Shown: one piece after another, positions 35,567-44,065 of the stretch
Layout of the letters: the number at the start of each line of letters is the position of its first letter
How positions within the stretch are numbered: the first letter of the stretch is position 1
Source of the DNA: Corynebacterium sp. 13CS0277
GTDB lineage: Bacteria; Actinomycetota; Actinomycetes; Mycobacteriales; Mycobacteriaceae
NCBI RefSeq assembly: GCF_002994655.1
Contig: NZ_PPDL01000013.1
Location: 1 to 64,000 of the forward strand
Direction of reading: 5' to 3'
DNA length: 64,000 bases
Translations under genes and position numbers: made by a program
Notes under the pieces: model-generated
Seen by the model: the letters and a program-made list of their open reading frames with translations, nothing else
What the model was told of the DNA's origin: nothing
Database searches by the model: none

Positions 35567-35772
35567 TCGTAGTAGGTCAAGGTCGTCCACATCCATCCGG
35601 CGAATCCGAAGAGGAGAAACAGGGTGCCGACGGTGTGCACGGCGGAGCCGACGATGGGGAATTCGGAGCTGAGGTCGGTATCGGTGGCCGTCACTTCCGG
35701 GGCGGCGTGGGCGGCGGGCAGCGTCGAGAAGGGCAGGGTGCATACTAGGAGGGCGGCGGCAAGGCGGCGCAT
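35545..35772 (-). CDS. Small exported membrane protein
   Basis: Predicted 75 residues. The signal peptide is RRLAAALLVCTLPFSTLPAAHA with likely cleavage after AHA. A short polar stretch follows, then one transmembrane helix (VGTLFLLFGFAGWMWTTL) and a short tail. Not recognised as a known family. It overlaps the preceding plus-strand gene by 22 bp at the 3' end. Confidence 0.55.
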   Translation of the reverse strand: MRRLAAALLVCTLPFSTLPAAHAAPEVTATDTDLSSEFPIVGSAVHTVGTLFLLFGFAGWMWTTLTYYDYSKPAR

Positions 35773-35846
35773 GGCGGATCTCCAAACAGAGGGGGCCTAC
35801 AGGGGGAGTTACTGCTGGTCTTTTTACGCCCACTCTAGCGCGAGAA

Positions 35847-35874
35847 AACCCCCGCAGAGCTGGCTGCGGGGGTT
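35847..35874 (-). terminator. Intrinsic terminator after mmsB
   Basis: A perfect 11-bp stem (AACCCCCGCAG at 35847-35857 with 35864-35874) with a six-base loop runs, on the minus strand, into TTTCTCG. It lies four bases after the mmsB stop. Confidence 0.8.
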
Positions 35875-35877
35875 GTG

Positions 35878-36753
35878 TTAGGCGCTGCGGAGCGTGTCGT
35901 AGATGACGGAGAAGTCTTTCGCTCCGGCGCCGCTGTCGGCCAGGTGGCGGTAGATCTCGGCGGCGAGTGCGCCGAGCTGCGCGCGGGTGCCGGTGGCGGC
36001 CACTTCGTCCATCGCGAGACCGAGGTCTTTGACGATGAGGTTGGTGGCGAAGCCGGGGGTGTAGTCGTTGTCGGAGGGCGCGGTGCCGAGCACCCCGGGG
36101 GCGGGGCAGTTGGTGGTCAGTGCCCAGCAGGCGCCGGTGGAGTTCGACACCACGTCGAAGAAGGCCTGCGGGTCGAGGCCGAGCCTTTCGCCGAGGGTGA
36201 GGCCTTCGGCGATGGCGATCTGCTGGATGCCGAGGATCATGTTGTTGCACAGCTTCGCGGCCGCGCCGGCGCCGACGGGCCCGCAGTGGGTGGTGGAGCG
36301 CCCCATGATGTCCAGGGCGCAGGCGGCGTCCGCGAGGTCGTCTGCTGCGCCGCCGACCATGAAGGCGAGGGTGCCGGCGGCAGCACCGGTGACTCCCCCG
36401 GACACGGGGGCGTCAATGTAGCGGTGGCCGGCGGCGGCGAGGTACTGGTGGTTGTCTTTGGCTTCGCCGACACCGATGGTGGAGGAGTCGACGAAGAGGG
36501 TGCCGGGGGTGCACTCCGGGGCGCACTCGGCGAGGACGCTGCGGACAAGGCTGCCGTTGGGCAGCATCGTGACGACGATGCGTGCCTCCCGTGCGGCGTC
36601 CGCGGCCGAGTCGTGGAGCTGCACCCCGGCGGCGGCCGCTTTCTCCCGGGCGATGTCGGTGACGTCGAAGCCGTGGACGGTGTGCCCGGCGGCGACGAGG
36701 TTGGCCGCCATGGGGCCGCCCATGTTGCCGAGGCCAATGACTGCGAGTTCCAT
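35878..36753 (-). CDS. mmsB: 3-hydroxyisobutyrate dehydrogenase
   Basis: Predicted 291 residues. It oxidises 3-hydroxyisobutyrate to methylmalonate semialdehyde in valine breakdown. NAD site IGLGNMGGPMAANLVAAGH at the N-terminus; FVDSSTIGVGEA, then DAPVSGGVTGAAAGTLAFMV (substrate-binding signature) and GAGAAAKLCNNMIL with the catalytic Lys. Preceded by AAGGAG. It starts ten bases after the mmsA stop, and a terminator follows it. Confidence 0.93.
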   Translation of the reverse strand: MELAVIGLGNMGGPMAANLVAAGHTVHGFDVTDIAREKAAAAGVQLHDSAADAAREARIVVTMLPNGSLVRSVLAECAPECTPGTLFVDSSTIGVGEAKDNHQYLAAAGHRYIDAPVSGGVTGAAAGTLAFMVGGAADDLADAACALDIMGRSTTHCGPVGAGAAAKLCNNMILGIQQIAIAEGLTLGERLGLDPQAFFDVVSNSTGACWALTTNCPAPGVLGTAPSDNDYTPGFATNLIVKDLGLAMDEVAATGTRAQLGALAAEIYRHLADSGAGAKDFSVIYDTLRSA

Positions 36754-36763
36754 GGTGCTCTCC

Positions 36764-38284
36764 TTAATCCATGACGGGCATGACGAAGGATGCGCCGGCG
36801 GCGTCGTCGAGCCAGCGGGACGTCACCGTCTTCGTCTTGGTGTAGAAGCGGAAGGAGTCGGGGCCGTGCTGGTTCAAGTCGCCGAAGCCGGAGGCCTTCC
36901 AGCCGCCGAAGGTGTGGTAGGCGATCGGCACGGGGATGGGCACGTTGATGCCGATCATGCCGACCTGGACGCGCTGCGCGAAGTCGCGGGCGGTCGCCCC
37001 GGAGGAGGTGAAGATCGCCACCCCGTTGCCGTACACGTGCTCGGAGGGCAGGGCGAGGGCCTCCTCGTAGGAGTTCGCGCGGAGGATGCAGAGCACGGGG
37101 CCGAAGATTTCCTCCGTGTAGATGCTCATGTCGGGGGTGACGTGGTCGAAGAGAGTCGGCGCGACGTAGTAGCCGTCGGCGAGCGACTGGCCGTCGAACT
37201 CCGCGTCCGTTGCGCCCTGCCCGCGGCCGTCGATGAGCAGCTCCGCGCCGGCGGCCACACCCTCGCCGATGAGGGTGGTGATGCGTTCCTTCGCGGCGGG
37301 GGTGATGACGGGCCCGTAGTCGGCCTCCGGGTCGAGGGAGTGCCCCACCTTCAGCTGCGGGATGCGCTCCAGGAGCTTGTCGCGCAACTTCTCAGCGGTG
37401 TCTTTGCCGACGGGCACGGCCACCGAGATCGCCATGCAGCGCTCCCCGGCGGAGCCGTAGGCGGCGCCGACGAGGGCATCGGCCGCCTGGTCGAGGTCCG
37501 CGTCCGGCATGATGATCATGTGGTTCTTCGCCCCGCCGAAGCACTGGGCGCGGATGCCGCGCTCGGCGGCGGTGGTGTAGATGTACTGGGCGATGGCGGT
37601 GGAGCCGACGAACCCGACTGCCTGGATGGCGGGGTGGTGCAGAACCGCGTCGACGGCTTCCTTATCGCCGTTGAGGACGGTGAACACCCCGGGCGGGCCG
37701 CCGGCCTCGGTGAACAACTCCGCCAGGCGGAGCGGCACCCCGGGGTCCCGTTCGCTGGGCTTGAGGACGAAGGCGTTGCCGGCGGCGAGTGCCGGGCCGG
37801 CCTTCCACAGCGGGATCATGGCGGGGAAGTTGAAGGGGGTGATGCCGGCGACGACGCCGAGGGGCTGCCGCATTGAGTAGGTGTCGATGCCGCCGCCGAC
37901 AGAGTCGGAGAACTCGCCCTTGAGCATGTGGGGTGCGGACAGGGCGAACTCGAGCACGTCGACGCCGCGGATGACGTCGCCCTTGGCGTCCTCGAAGGTT
38001 TTGCCGTGCTCGAGGGCGAGGACTTCGGCGAGCTCGTCGAGGTGCTCGCCGATGAGCGCGATCCACTTCATGAGGACGCGGACGCGCTTCTGGGGGTTGG
38101 TGGCCGCCCAGCCGGGCTGTGCGGCGACGGCGGTGGCGATGGCGGCGTCGACTTCCGCCGCGCTCGCGAGGTCGACGGTGCCGCGCACCGCGCCGGTGGC
38201 GGGGCAGAACACGTCCTGGGTGCGGCCGGAGGTGCCGGCGGTGCGGGTGCCGTTGATGTAGTGGCCGTAGGAAACGGGGCTCAT
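36764..38284 (-). CDS. mmsA: Methylmalonate-semialdehyde dehydrogenase (CoA-acylating)
   Basis: Predicted 506 residues. It converts methylmalonate semialdehyde to propionyl-CoA with NAD and CoA. Aldehyde dehydrogenase marks: ITPFNFPAMIPLWKAGPALA, the NAD-fold GFVGSTAIAQYIY, FGGAKNHMIIMPDADLDQ, and the catalytic Cys in GSAGERCMAIS. The missing general-base Glu (AKN instead of ELGGKN) is typical of MmsA. ATG 38284. First gene of the mmsAB operon, with a two-palindrome promoter shared with gntP. Confidence 0.94.
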   Translation of the reverse strand: MSPVSYGHYINGTRTAGTSGRTQDVFCPATGAVRGTVDLASAAEVDAAIATAVAAQPGWAATNPQKRVRVLMKWIALIGEHLDELAEVLALEHGKTFEDAKGDVIRGVDVLEFALSAPHMLKGEFSDSVGGGIDTYSMRQPLGVVAGITPFNFPAMIPLWKAGPALAAGNAFVLKPSERDPGVPLRLAELFTEAGGPPGVFTVLNGDKEAVDAVLHHPAIQAVGFVGSTAIAQYIYTTAAERGIRAQCFGGAKNHMIIMPDADLDQAADALVGAAYGSAGERCMAISVAVPVGKDTAEKLRDKLLERIPQLKVGHSLDPEADYGPVITPAAKERITTLIGEGVAAGAELLIDGRGQGATDAEFDGQSLADGYYVAPTLFDHVTPDMSIYTEEIFGPVLCILRANSYEEALALPSEHVYGNGVAIFTSSGATARDFAQRVQVGMIGINVPIPVPIAYHTFGGWKASGFGDLNQHGPDSFRFYTKTKTVTSRWLDDAAGASFVMPVMD

Positions 38285-38330
38285 GGGGACAACTCCAATC
38301 GTGGGAAAAGTGACCACCGCTACATGGTGT

Positions 38331-38396
38331 GGCTCACAGCCTAGTGTGAGCCAGCGTTCTGTGCGGCGAATTGTGTGTCGGTGAACACGATTCACC
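38331..38396 (-). promoter_or_regulatory. mmsA promoter with two palindromes
   Basis: Proximal: GGCTCACA-GCCTAG-TGTGAGCC (38331-38352), a perfect 8-bp inverted repeat overlapping a TAGGCT -10-like box on the minus strand. Distal: GGTGAA-CACGA-TTCACC (38380-38396), a 6-bp inverted repeat. The same pair at the same spacing precedes gntP. A related distal element, GGTGAATGTCATTCACG, is at 51656-51672 between the thiolase and the second symporter. Confidence 0.65.
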
Positions 38397-38458
38397 CCCG
38401 TGGGTCCTGGCTGCGCGGCTGCCGTGGGGGTAGCCCGAATGGGGTTAAGCTGGGCCCT

Positions 38459-39553
38459 ATGACTGCTTTCCGTCCCCGCCTCGCGCTGCTGGGAGTTGCC
38501 TACGGCGCGCTCGCCGGCGCGATTGCCGCCGCCGTGTTCGTGGCGATGCACGCCGCCCAGCACACCCTCTGGGAGCACTTGCCGCAGCGGTGGATGATCG
38601 CCCCCATCGTGTTCGGCGCCGGCGCGCTCATCGCCTACCTGGACACCCTGCTGCCCGGGGCGGGGCACCGCCGCCGGGGCGCCGTGCTGGCGCTCAGCGC
38701 GTTTCTCGCGGTCGTCGCCGGCGGCGCCATCGGCCCCGAGGCGGGCATCATCGCCGTGGTGGGGGAGTTGTCCGCCCTCGTGGCCGCCCGCCTGCGCGAC
38801 GCCCACGAGCGGGACCTCATCGCCGAGATCGGGGTGGACGCCTCCCTGGGCGCCCTCTACGGCTCCCCGGTGGCGGGTGTGCTGTTGGGCTCCCGCCGCC
38901 TCGACGGGCGAAAGGTGCTGCAGCTCGTGGCGGCGACCGCCGGCCTGGGCGCGTTTCTCGGCGTGGTGATGCTCAGCCACACGCCCTCGCTGCGCATCCG
39001 CGCCGAGATCACCCTGACCTGGGATGCGCTGCCCGCTGTGGTGGGGGCGGCACTGCTCGCGGCGGCGGTGGGCTGCGCCTACACCTGGGCCGACCGCCTC
39101 GCCGTCCGCCCGCCCTCGGCGCGGGTGACGCTCGTGGGCAGCGCCCTGCTGGCGGTCGTGTTCACCGCGTGGCCGCACCTGCGCTTTGCCGGCGATCAGG
39201 AGCTGCTGCAGATCGGCACCCACCCCGAGGCCTACGCGCCCGCGGCACTCCTGCTGGGGGCGGTGGCGAAGCTGGGGGCGGTCATCCTCACCGTGCGCTC
39301 CGGGTGGCGCGGCGGGGTGATCTTCCCCATGCTGCTCGTCGCGACGATGCTCGGCACGGCGGTCGCGCCGGTGGGGGTGACGGCGGTGGCGGCGATGGGC
39401 GCGCTGCTCACGGTGGTGACCCGCAAGCCGCTCGTCGTGTTCTTCGTCGTGCTCTTCCTCGTGCCGGGCCTGGCGTACGTGCCGCTCGTCATCGGCATTG
39501 CTGCCGGCGCGCTGGCGGCGCCGCTCGCGGCGGAGCCCACAGAGCACCATTAG
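38459..39553 (+). CDS. ClC-type chloride channel/transporter family protein
   Basis: Predicted 364 residues with about ten hydrophobic helices. AGGAIGPEAGIIAVVGE aligns with the GREGP anion-binding region, and GWRGGVIFPMLLVATMLG with the GGIFAP region. The gating glutamate of GREGP is replaced (GAIGP), as in the YfeO-like subgroup, and the N-terminal GSGIPE motif is not seen. It is shorter than classic ClC exchangers. Channel rather than exchanger behaviour is an inference. ATG 38459. Confidence 0.72.
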   Translation: MTAFRPRLALLGVAYGALAGAIAAAVFVAMHAAQHTLWEHLPQRWMIAPIVFGAGALIAYLDTLLPGAGHRRRGAVLALSAFLAVVAGGAIGPEAGIIAVVGELSALVAARLRDAHERDLIAEIGVDASLGALYGSPVAGVLLGSRRLDGRKVLQLVAATAGLGAFLGVVMLSHTPSLRIRAEITLTWDALPAVVGAALLAAAVGCAYTWADRLAVRPPSARVTLVGSALLAVVFTAWPHLRFAGDQELLQIGTHPEAYAPAALLLGAVAKLGAVILTVRSGWRGGVIFPMLLVATMLGTAVAPVGVTAVAAMGALLTVVTRKPLVVFFVVLFLVPGLAYVPLVIGIAAGALAAPLAAEPTEHH

Positions 39554-39633
39554 GTAGCAGGCGTGCTGCGGCGTAGGGTGGGGGATAGTCCACACGGCTG
39601 ATGCTGTGTTTCTTACTCACAGGAGTTTTTCTG

Positions 39634-40155
39634 ATGCCTACCCAGCGCCACTGGCGCACTCTCGCAACCGGGGTGCTGTTCATCATCACCGGCTGCCTCA
39701 TCTTTGCCAACCCCCTGTGGAACATGGCGTTCCTCGGGTGGTTCTTCGCTTTCTGCGTCTTCGTCGACGGCATCGTCAGCCTCGCCGACTACTTGTCCCA
39801 TGAGAAGCGCTCCGGATGGAAGCTTGTCTCCGCGATCCTCGGCATTCTCGTGGGCATCGGCCTGCTCGCCGGCGGGCTGCTGGAGCAAGCCAGTCTCGTA
39901 CCCTTCTTGCTGGGCTTCTGGCTGCTCATGGTCGGCATCGGGCGCATCATGCTTGCGGTGAGCGAGGGGAAGGTGATCGGCAAGCGAGCCACCACGGTGC
40001 TGCTGCTCAGCGGGGTGGCAAGTGTAGTGTTCGGCCTCGTGGTGCTGGCGAACCCACTGCTCTCCGCCGTGGCGGTGGTGTACGTCATCGCCGTGACCTT
40101 CATCGTCTACGGAGTGCTGCGCATCGTGGAGTTCTTCAAGACACCGGCCTCATAG
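39634..40155 (+). CDS. HdeD/DUF308-like six-helix membrane protein
   Basis: Predicted 173 residues with six hydrophobic segments in three pairs. Each pair contains a G-h-x-x-h-x-N-P type turn: TGCLIFANPLWNMAFLG in the first and FGLVVLANPLLSAVAVVYVI in the last. This repeat is typical of the HdeD (acid-resistance membrane protein) family of unknown biochemical function. AGGAG precedes ATG 39634. It is followed by a good terminator. Confidence 0.8.
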   Translation: MPTQRHWRTLATGVLFIITGCLIFANPLWNMAFLGWFFAFCVFVDGIVSLADYLSHEKRSGWKLVSAILGILVGIGLLAGGLLEQASLVPFLLGFWLLMVGIGRIMLAVSEGKVIGKRATTVLLLSGVASVVFGLVVLANPLLSAVAVVYVIAVTFIVYGVLRIVEFFKTPAS

Positions 40156-40164
40156 CACACCCCC

Positions 40165-40191
40165 TGCCCTGCTTTGCGGGGCATTTTTTTT
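40165..40191 (+). terminator. Intrinsic terminator after the HdeD-like gene
   Basis: TGCCCTGC and GCGGGGCA pair across TTT (one wobble), followed by eight consecutive Ts at 40184-40191. Confidence 0.85.
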
Positions 40192-40250
40192 CGTTTCCGC
40201 CCTCACCCTCCCTCTCGCGCTGTACATTGGGTCACACGAGAGGAGGGGCC

Positions 40251-42887
40251 ATGATCACACCCAGCGATCCCCGCTACCACCCCCAGTGCGCCGCGCCCAC
40301 CACCTGGGAGGCGGACGTTGTTCTCGCCGACGGGGCGGTGGCGATCCTGCGCCCGGTGCGCGCCGGCGACGCGCCCGCCATGGTGGAGTTCTACGCCGGC
40401 GTGAGCGAGGAGTCGAAGTTCCTGCGCTTCTTCGGCACCCACCCGGAGCTCAACGACGAGGATTTGCGGCGCTGGCTCGCCATCGACCACGCCACCCGCG
40501 TCACCCTCGTCATCGAGGAAAAAGAACGCATCATCGGCACCGCCCGCTTCGAGCTGGTGCCGCAGCTGCTCCCCGCGAAGGTCGGCGACGTGAGTTTCCT
40601 CGTGCAGGACGCCCACCAGGGGCGCGGGGTGGCAAACATTTTGCTCGAGCACCTGGCGCACATCGGCCGCGAGCTGGGGGTGGAGCGCTTCTTCGCGGAG
40701 ATGCTCACCCACAACCGCTCCATGGTGGCGGTGTTCCGGCGGGCCGGCTACGCGGTGGCCCCACAGCTGGAGGACGGGTTCATTGTGGTCGATTTCCCCA
40801 TCGACCCGACCGCAGCCTCCCGGGACGTGATGCTGCAGCGGGAGCACCGCTCGGAGGCGGCGGCGATTCGCCGCATGCTGCACCCCCGCAGCGTGGCTGT
40901 CGTCGGCCGGGTGGACACCATGGAGGGCATCATTGCCTCCGTGGTAGGCGGCGGCTACCAGGGCACCCTGCGGATGATCACCTGCACCCGAAACACCGCA
41001 GCTGAAGCCCTCGACAGCATCGCCGAGGACGTCGACCTGGTGGTGGTGCAGTACGAGCCCGACACCCTCGGCGACGTGCTGGCGGCCACGGCCCGGAAAA
41101 ACGCCCACGGGGTGGTGGTGTTGGCGCGCGGCCAAAACCCCATCCTCGATGCGCGGGCGGCGCGCGAGTTCGTCGCCCACGCCCGCGCCCACGGGGTCCG
41201 CGCCCTGGGGCCCGCCTCCCTCGGCATGCTCACCACCGACCCCGCGGTGCGGCTCAACGCGACGGCGGCGCCGATGCCGCGGGCGGGCGCGGTGGGCCTG
41301 TTCACCCAGTCGGCGGGGGTGGCGACGCTGGCGCTGGCGCGGGCCACGACCCGCCAGGTGGGCGTGTCGAACTTCATCGCGACGGGTGCGTTCGCCGACG
41401 TCACCGCGAACGATGTCATCCAGTTCTGGTTCGACGACGCGCACACGCGGATTTGTTTGTTATCGCTCGATGCGATTGGGAACCCGCGGAAGTTTTTCCG
41501 GGTGTTGCGCCGCCTCGCGCTGGAGAAGCACGTGGTGATTTTCACGCCCTCGCGGGCATTGTCCTCGGCGCGGCGTTCCGAGCACCTCCCGGAGGCGACC
41601 CCGGGGGCGCTGGATGAGGTCATCGGGCAGGCGGGCGCGATGGTGGTGTCGCAGCGGGACACCATGTATGACGTGGCGACGATTCTGGCCCGCCAGCCGG
41701 TGCCGCGGGGGCCGCGGGTGGCGGTGGTGAGTAACTCGGCGGGGCTCAACGAGCAGATGGTGGCCGCGGGCCTGCGCTTCGGGCTGGAACCCCAGGCCAC
41801 CACCATTGGTGGGGACCCGGCGGCGGGGGTGCTGCGGGCGGCAGAAGAGCAGCTGCGCGGTGAGGTGGATGCGGTCGTGGCGGCCATTGTGGAGATCTCC
41901 GAGCCGGTCTTCGAGGAGGTCTACGCCGGGCTCAGCCTGCTCGCGGAGACCTCCCCCATCCCGCTCATCGGGGTGTTCGTGGGGTTCCGCAGCCCACCCC
42001 AGCCGGACATCACGGTCCCGGAGGGGCCGGGACAACTGCCCGTGTTCGAGGCCTACGCCGAACCCCTGGAGGCGTTGAGCCTCATCGTCGCCAACGAACG
42101 CCGCCGCGCCGCCGCCCGCCCCCACCCGGACGACACGGTCCTCGCCGGCGACCGGGCGGCCGCCCGCGCACTCATCGCCGAGACCTGCGGCTGGCTCGAC
42201 GACCACACGGTGGTCGAACTGCTCGCCACCTACGGCATCACGGTCGTGCCCTGGCAGCCGGTCGGCACCCTCGACGAGGCTGTCGACGCAGCCTCCGCCT
42301 ACGGCTGGGATGTCGTGCTCAAAGCGACGAGCCCCGTGGTGCGGGGCCGCCCGGAACTCGCCACCATCGCCCGCGGCATTCGCGACCGGGAGGCCATGGC
42401 GACAGCGTGGCGGCACATGGGGCGCATCGCCGCCGACATTGCCGACACGGGCACCGCCGGCCTGGGGCTGACGGTGCAGCCGGAAGTACCGGCGGGCAGT
42501 TCGTGGACGCTGCGCGCCATCGAGGACCCGGTGCTGGGCCCCATGATCAGCGTGGGCGGCGCCGGGTTGGCCTCCGACCTGCTGGGGGACACCGCGTGGC
42601 GGGTGCCGCCGCTGCGGCCGCAGGACGCCCGCAGCATGCTGCTTGGGCTGCGTGCCGCGCCGCTGCTCACCGGCTACCGGGGCACCCGCCCCGCCGACAT
42701 TGACGGCCTCGTCGACGTCCTGCAGCGGCTCGCCGCCCTCAAAGACGACCACCCCAGCATCGTGGAGGTCGAACTCACCCCCGTCATCGCGGCCGCCGCC
42801 ACCACCAGTGTGGTCGGCGCCCGGGTGCGGGTGGCACCCCTGCCGGAGGAACGCGACCCGCTAGCCCGCAACCTGGAGACACCATGA
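40251..42887 (+). CDS. GNAT lysine acetyltransferase fused to NDP-forming acyl-CoA synthetase-like domain (Pat-type)
   Basis: Predicted 878 residues. The N-terminal GNAT domain (about 20-190) has the acetyl-CoA loop DAHQGRGVANILLEHLAHIG. Residues about 205-680 are CoA-binding and succinyl-CoA ligase-like, with SVAVVGRVDTMEGI, GLFTQSAGVATLA and VVSNSAGLNEQ. The C-terminal part (about 640-878) is ATP-grasp-like with AYGWDVVLKATSPVV. This is the Pat architecture that acetylates and silences acyl-CoA synthetases; the GNAT is N-terminal here. AGGAGGGG precedes ATG 40251. ATGA overlap couples it to an AcuC-type deacetylase. Confidence 0.85.
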   Translation: MITPSDPRYHPQCAAPTTWEADVVLADGAVAILRPVRAGDAPAMVEFYAGVSEESKFLRFFGTHPELNDEDLRRWLAIDHATRVTLVIEEKERIIGTARFELVPQLLPAKVGDVSFLVQDAHQGRGVANILLEHLAHIGRELGVERFFAEMLTHNRSMVAVFRRAGYAVAPQLEDGFIVVDFPIDPTAASRDVMLQREHRSEAAAIRRMLHPRSVAVVGRVDTMEGIIASVVGGGYQGTLRMITCTRNTAAEALDSIAEDVDLVVVQYEPDTLGDVLAATARKNAHGVVVLARGQNPILDARAAREFVAHARAHGVRALGPASLGMLTTDPAVRLNATAAPMPRAGAVGLFTQSAGVATLALARATTRQVGVSNFIATGAFADVTANDVIQFWFDDAHTRICLLSLDAIGNPRKFFRVLRRLALEKHVVIFTPSRALSSARRSEHLPEATPGALDEVIGQAGAMVVSQRDTMYDVATILARQPVPRGPRVAVVSNSAGLNEQMVAAGLRFGLEPQATTIGGDPAAGVLRAAEEQLRGEVDAVVAAIVEISEPVFEEVYAGLSLLAETSPIPLIGVFVGFRSPPQPDITVPEGPGQLPVFEAYAEPLEALSLIVANERRRAAARPHPDDTVLAGDRAAARALIAETCGWLDDHTVVELLATYGITVVPWQPVGTLDEAVDAASAYGWDVVLKATSPVVRGRPELATIARGIRDREAMATAWRHMGRIAADIADTGTAGLGLTVQPEVPAGSSWTLRAIEDPVLGPMISVGGAGLASDLLGDTAWRVPPLRPQDARSMLLGLRAAPLLTGYRGTRPADIDGLVDVLQRLAALKDDHPSIVEVELTPVIAAAATTSVVGARVRVAPLPEERDPLARNLETP

Positions 42888-44065
42888 GGCACTACACCCC
42901 GATGGGGCAGCAGCCGCCCGCCCGGCCGCTGCTCGTCTACTCCGAGGACCTCACCGGCTACTCCTACGGCCCGCACCACCCCATGGGGCCGGACCGGGTG
43001 CGCCTCACCGTGGAGCTGGCCGACTACTTCCACCTGCTCGACCTGGTGGAGGTCGCGGCCCCCGATCCGCTGCCGGAGGACCTGCTGGCCCGCGTCCACG
43101 ACCCCGAGTACCTCGCCGCCCTCGACTCCGGTGCCGCCCACCCCGAGTTCGGCATCGGCACCGAGGACCACCCCGTCGTGCCGGGGCTGGCGGCCCACGC
43201 CCGCGCCGTCGCCGCCGGCACCCTCCACGCCACCCGCGCCGTGTGGGAGGGCACCCACCCGCGGGCGCTGAACATCAGCGGGGGTTTGCACCATGCGGGC
43301 CGCCGCACCCAGGCGGGGTTCTGCATGCTCAACGACGCGGCCGTGGCCATCGAATGGCTGCTGCAGCAGGGGGCGACGCGGGTGGCGTACCTCGACCTGG
43401 ACGCCCACCACGGCGACGGGGTGGAGCAGCTGTTCTGGGACGACCCGCGGGTGCTGACGATCAGCGTGCACGAATCGGGGTTGTTCCTGTTCCCCGGCAC
43501 CGGTTTCGGCCACGAGATCGGTGGGCCGCACGCCGCCGGCACGGCCGTCAACGTGGCGTTGGAGCCCGCCACGGGCGACATGGAGTGGCTGCAGGCGGTG
43601 CACGCCATCGTGCCGCCGCTGCTGCAGAAGTTCCGCCCGCAGATCCTCATCAGCCAGCACGGTGCCGACGGACACGCATCGGACCCGCTCACCCACCTGG
43701 AATTGTCGGTCGACGCGATGGGCAAAAGCTACCGCAGCGTGGCCCGCTGGGCGGAGCGTTTCGCCGGGGGCCGCTGGGTGGCGCTCGGCGGGGGCGGCTA
43801 CCAGCGGGACGCGGTGGCGCGGACCTGGGTGCACGTCCTCGCCGCGGTGGCGGGCGTGAAACTCGACGGGCAGGCGCCCATGCCCGCCGACTGGGAGGCG
43901 CGCGCCCGGGTGGCGGCCTCGCCGACCCTGGGGGATGCGGGGGCGGCGCAACGACTGCAGGAGTATCACCCGGAGCGTGTGCTCAGTGATACTCCTGCAG
44001 GGCCGGTGGTGGCGACCTCCCGGCACGTGTTCCCCTACTGGGGGCTGGTGCCCTACCGGGGCTAG
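42884..44065 (+). CDS. acuC: AcuC-type lysine deacetylase (HDAC superfamily)
   Basis: Predicted 393 residues. Zn-dependent deacetylase of the AcuC group, which reactivates acetyl-CoA synthetase by removing acetyl-lysine. HDAC marks: the paired His of GGLHHAGRRTQAGFCMLND, the zinc-binding VAYLDLDAHHGDGVEQ (Asp and His), ISQHGADGHASDPLTHL (second Asp), and the GGGGYQ loop with the transition-state residue. It starts inside the acetyltransferase gene (ATGA), so writer and eraser are made together. Its 3' end overlaps the SDR gene on the other strand. Confidence 0.92.
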   Translation: MRHYTPMGQQPPARPLLVYSEDLTGYSYGPHHPMGPDRVRLTVELADYFHLLDLVEVAAPDPLPEDLLARVHDPEYLAALDSGAAHPEFGIGTEDHPVVPGLAAHARAVAAGTLHATRAVWEGTHPRALNISGGLHHAGRRTQAGFCMLNDAAVAIEWLLQQGATRVAYLDLDAHHGDGVEQLFWDDPRVLTISVHESGLFLFPGTGFGHEIGGPHAAGTAVNVALEPATGDMEWLQAVHAIVPPLLQKFRPQILISQHGADGHASDPLTHLELSVDAMGKSYRSVARWAERFAGGRWVALGGGGYQRDAVARTWVHVLAAVAGVKLDGQAPMPADWEARARVAASPTLGDAGAAQRLQEYHPERVLSDTPAGPVVATSRHVFPYWGLVPYRG

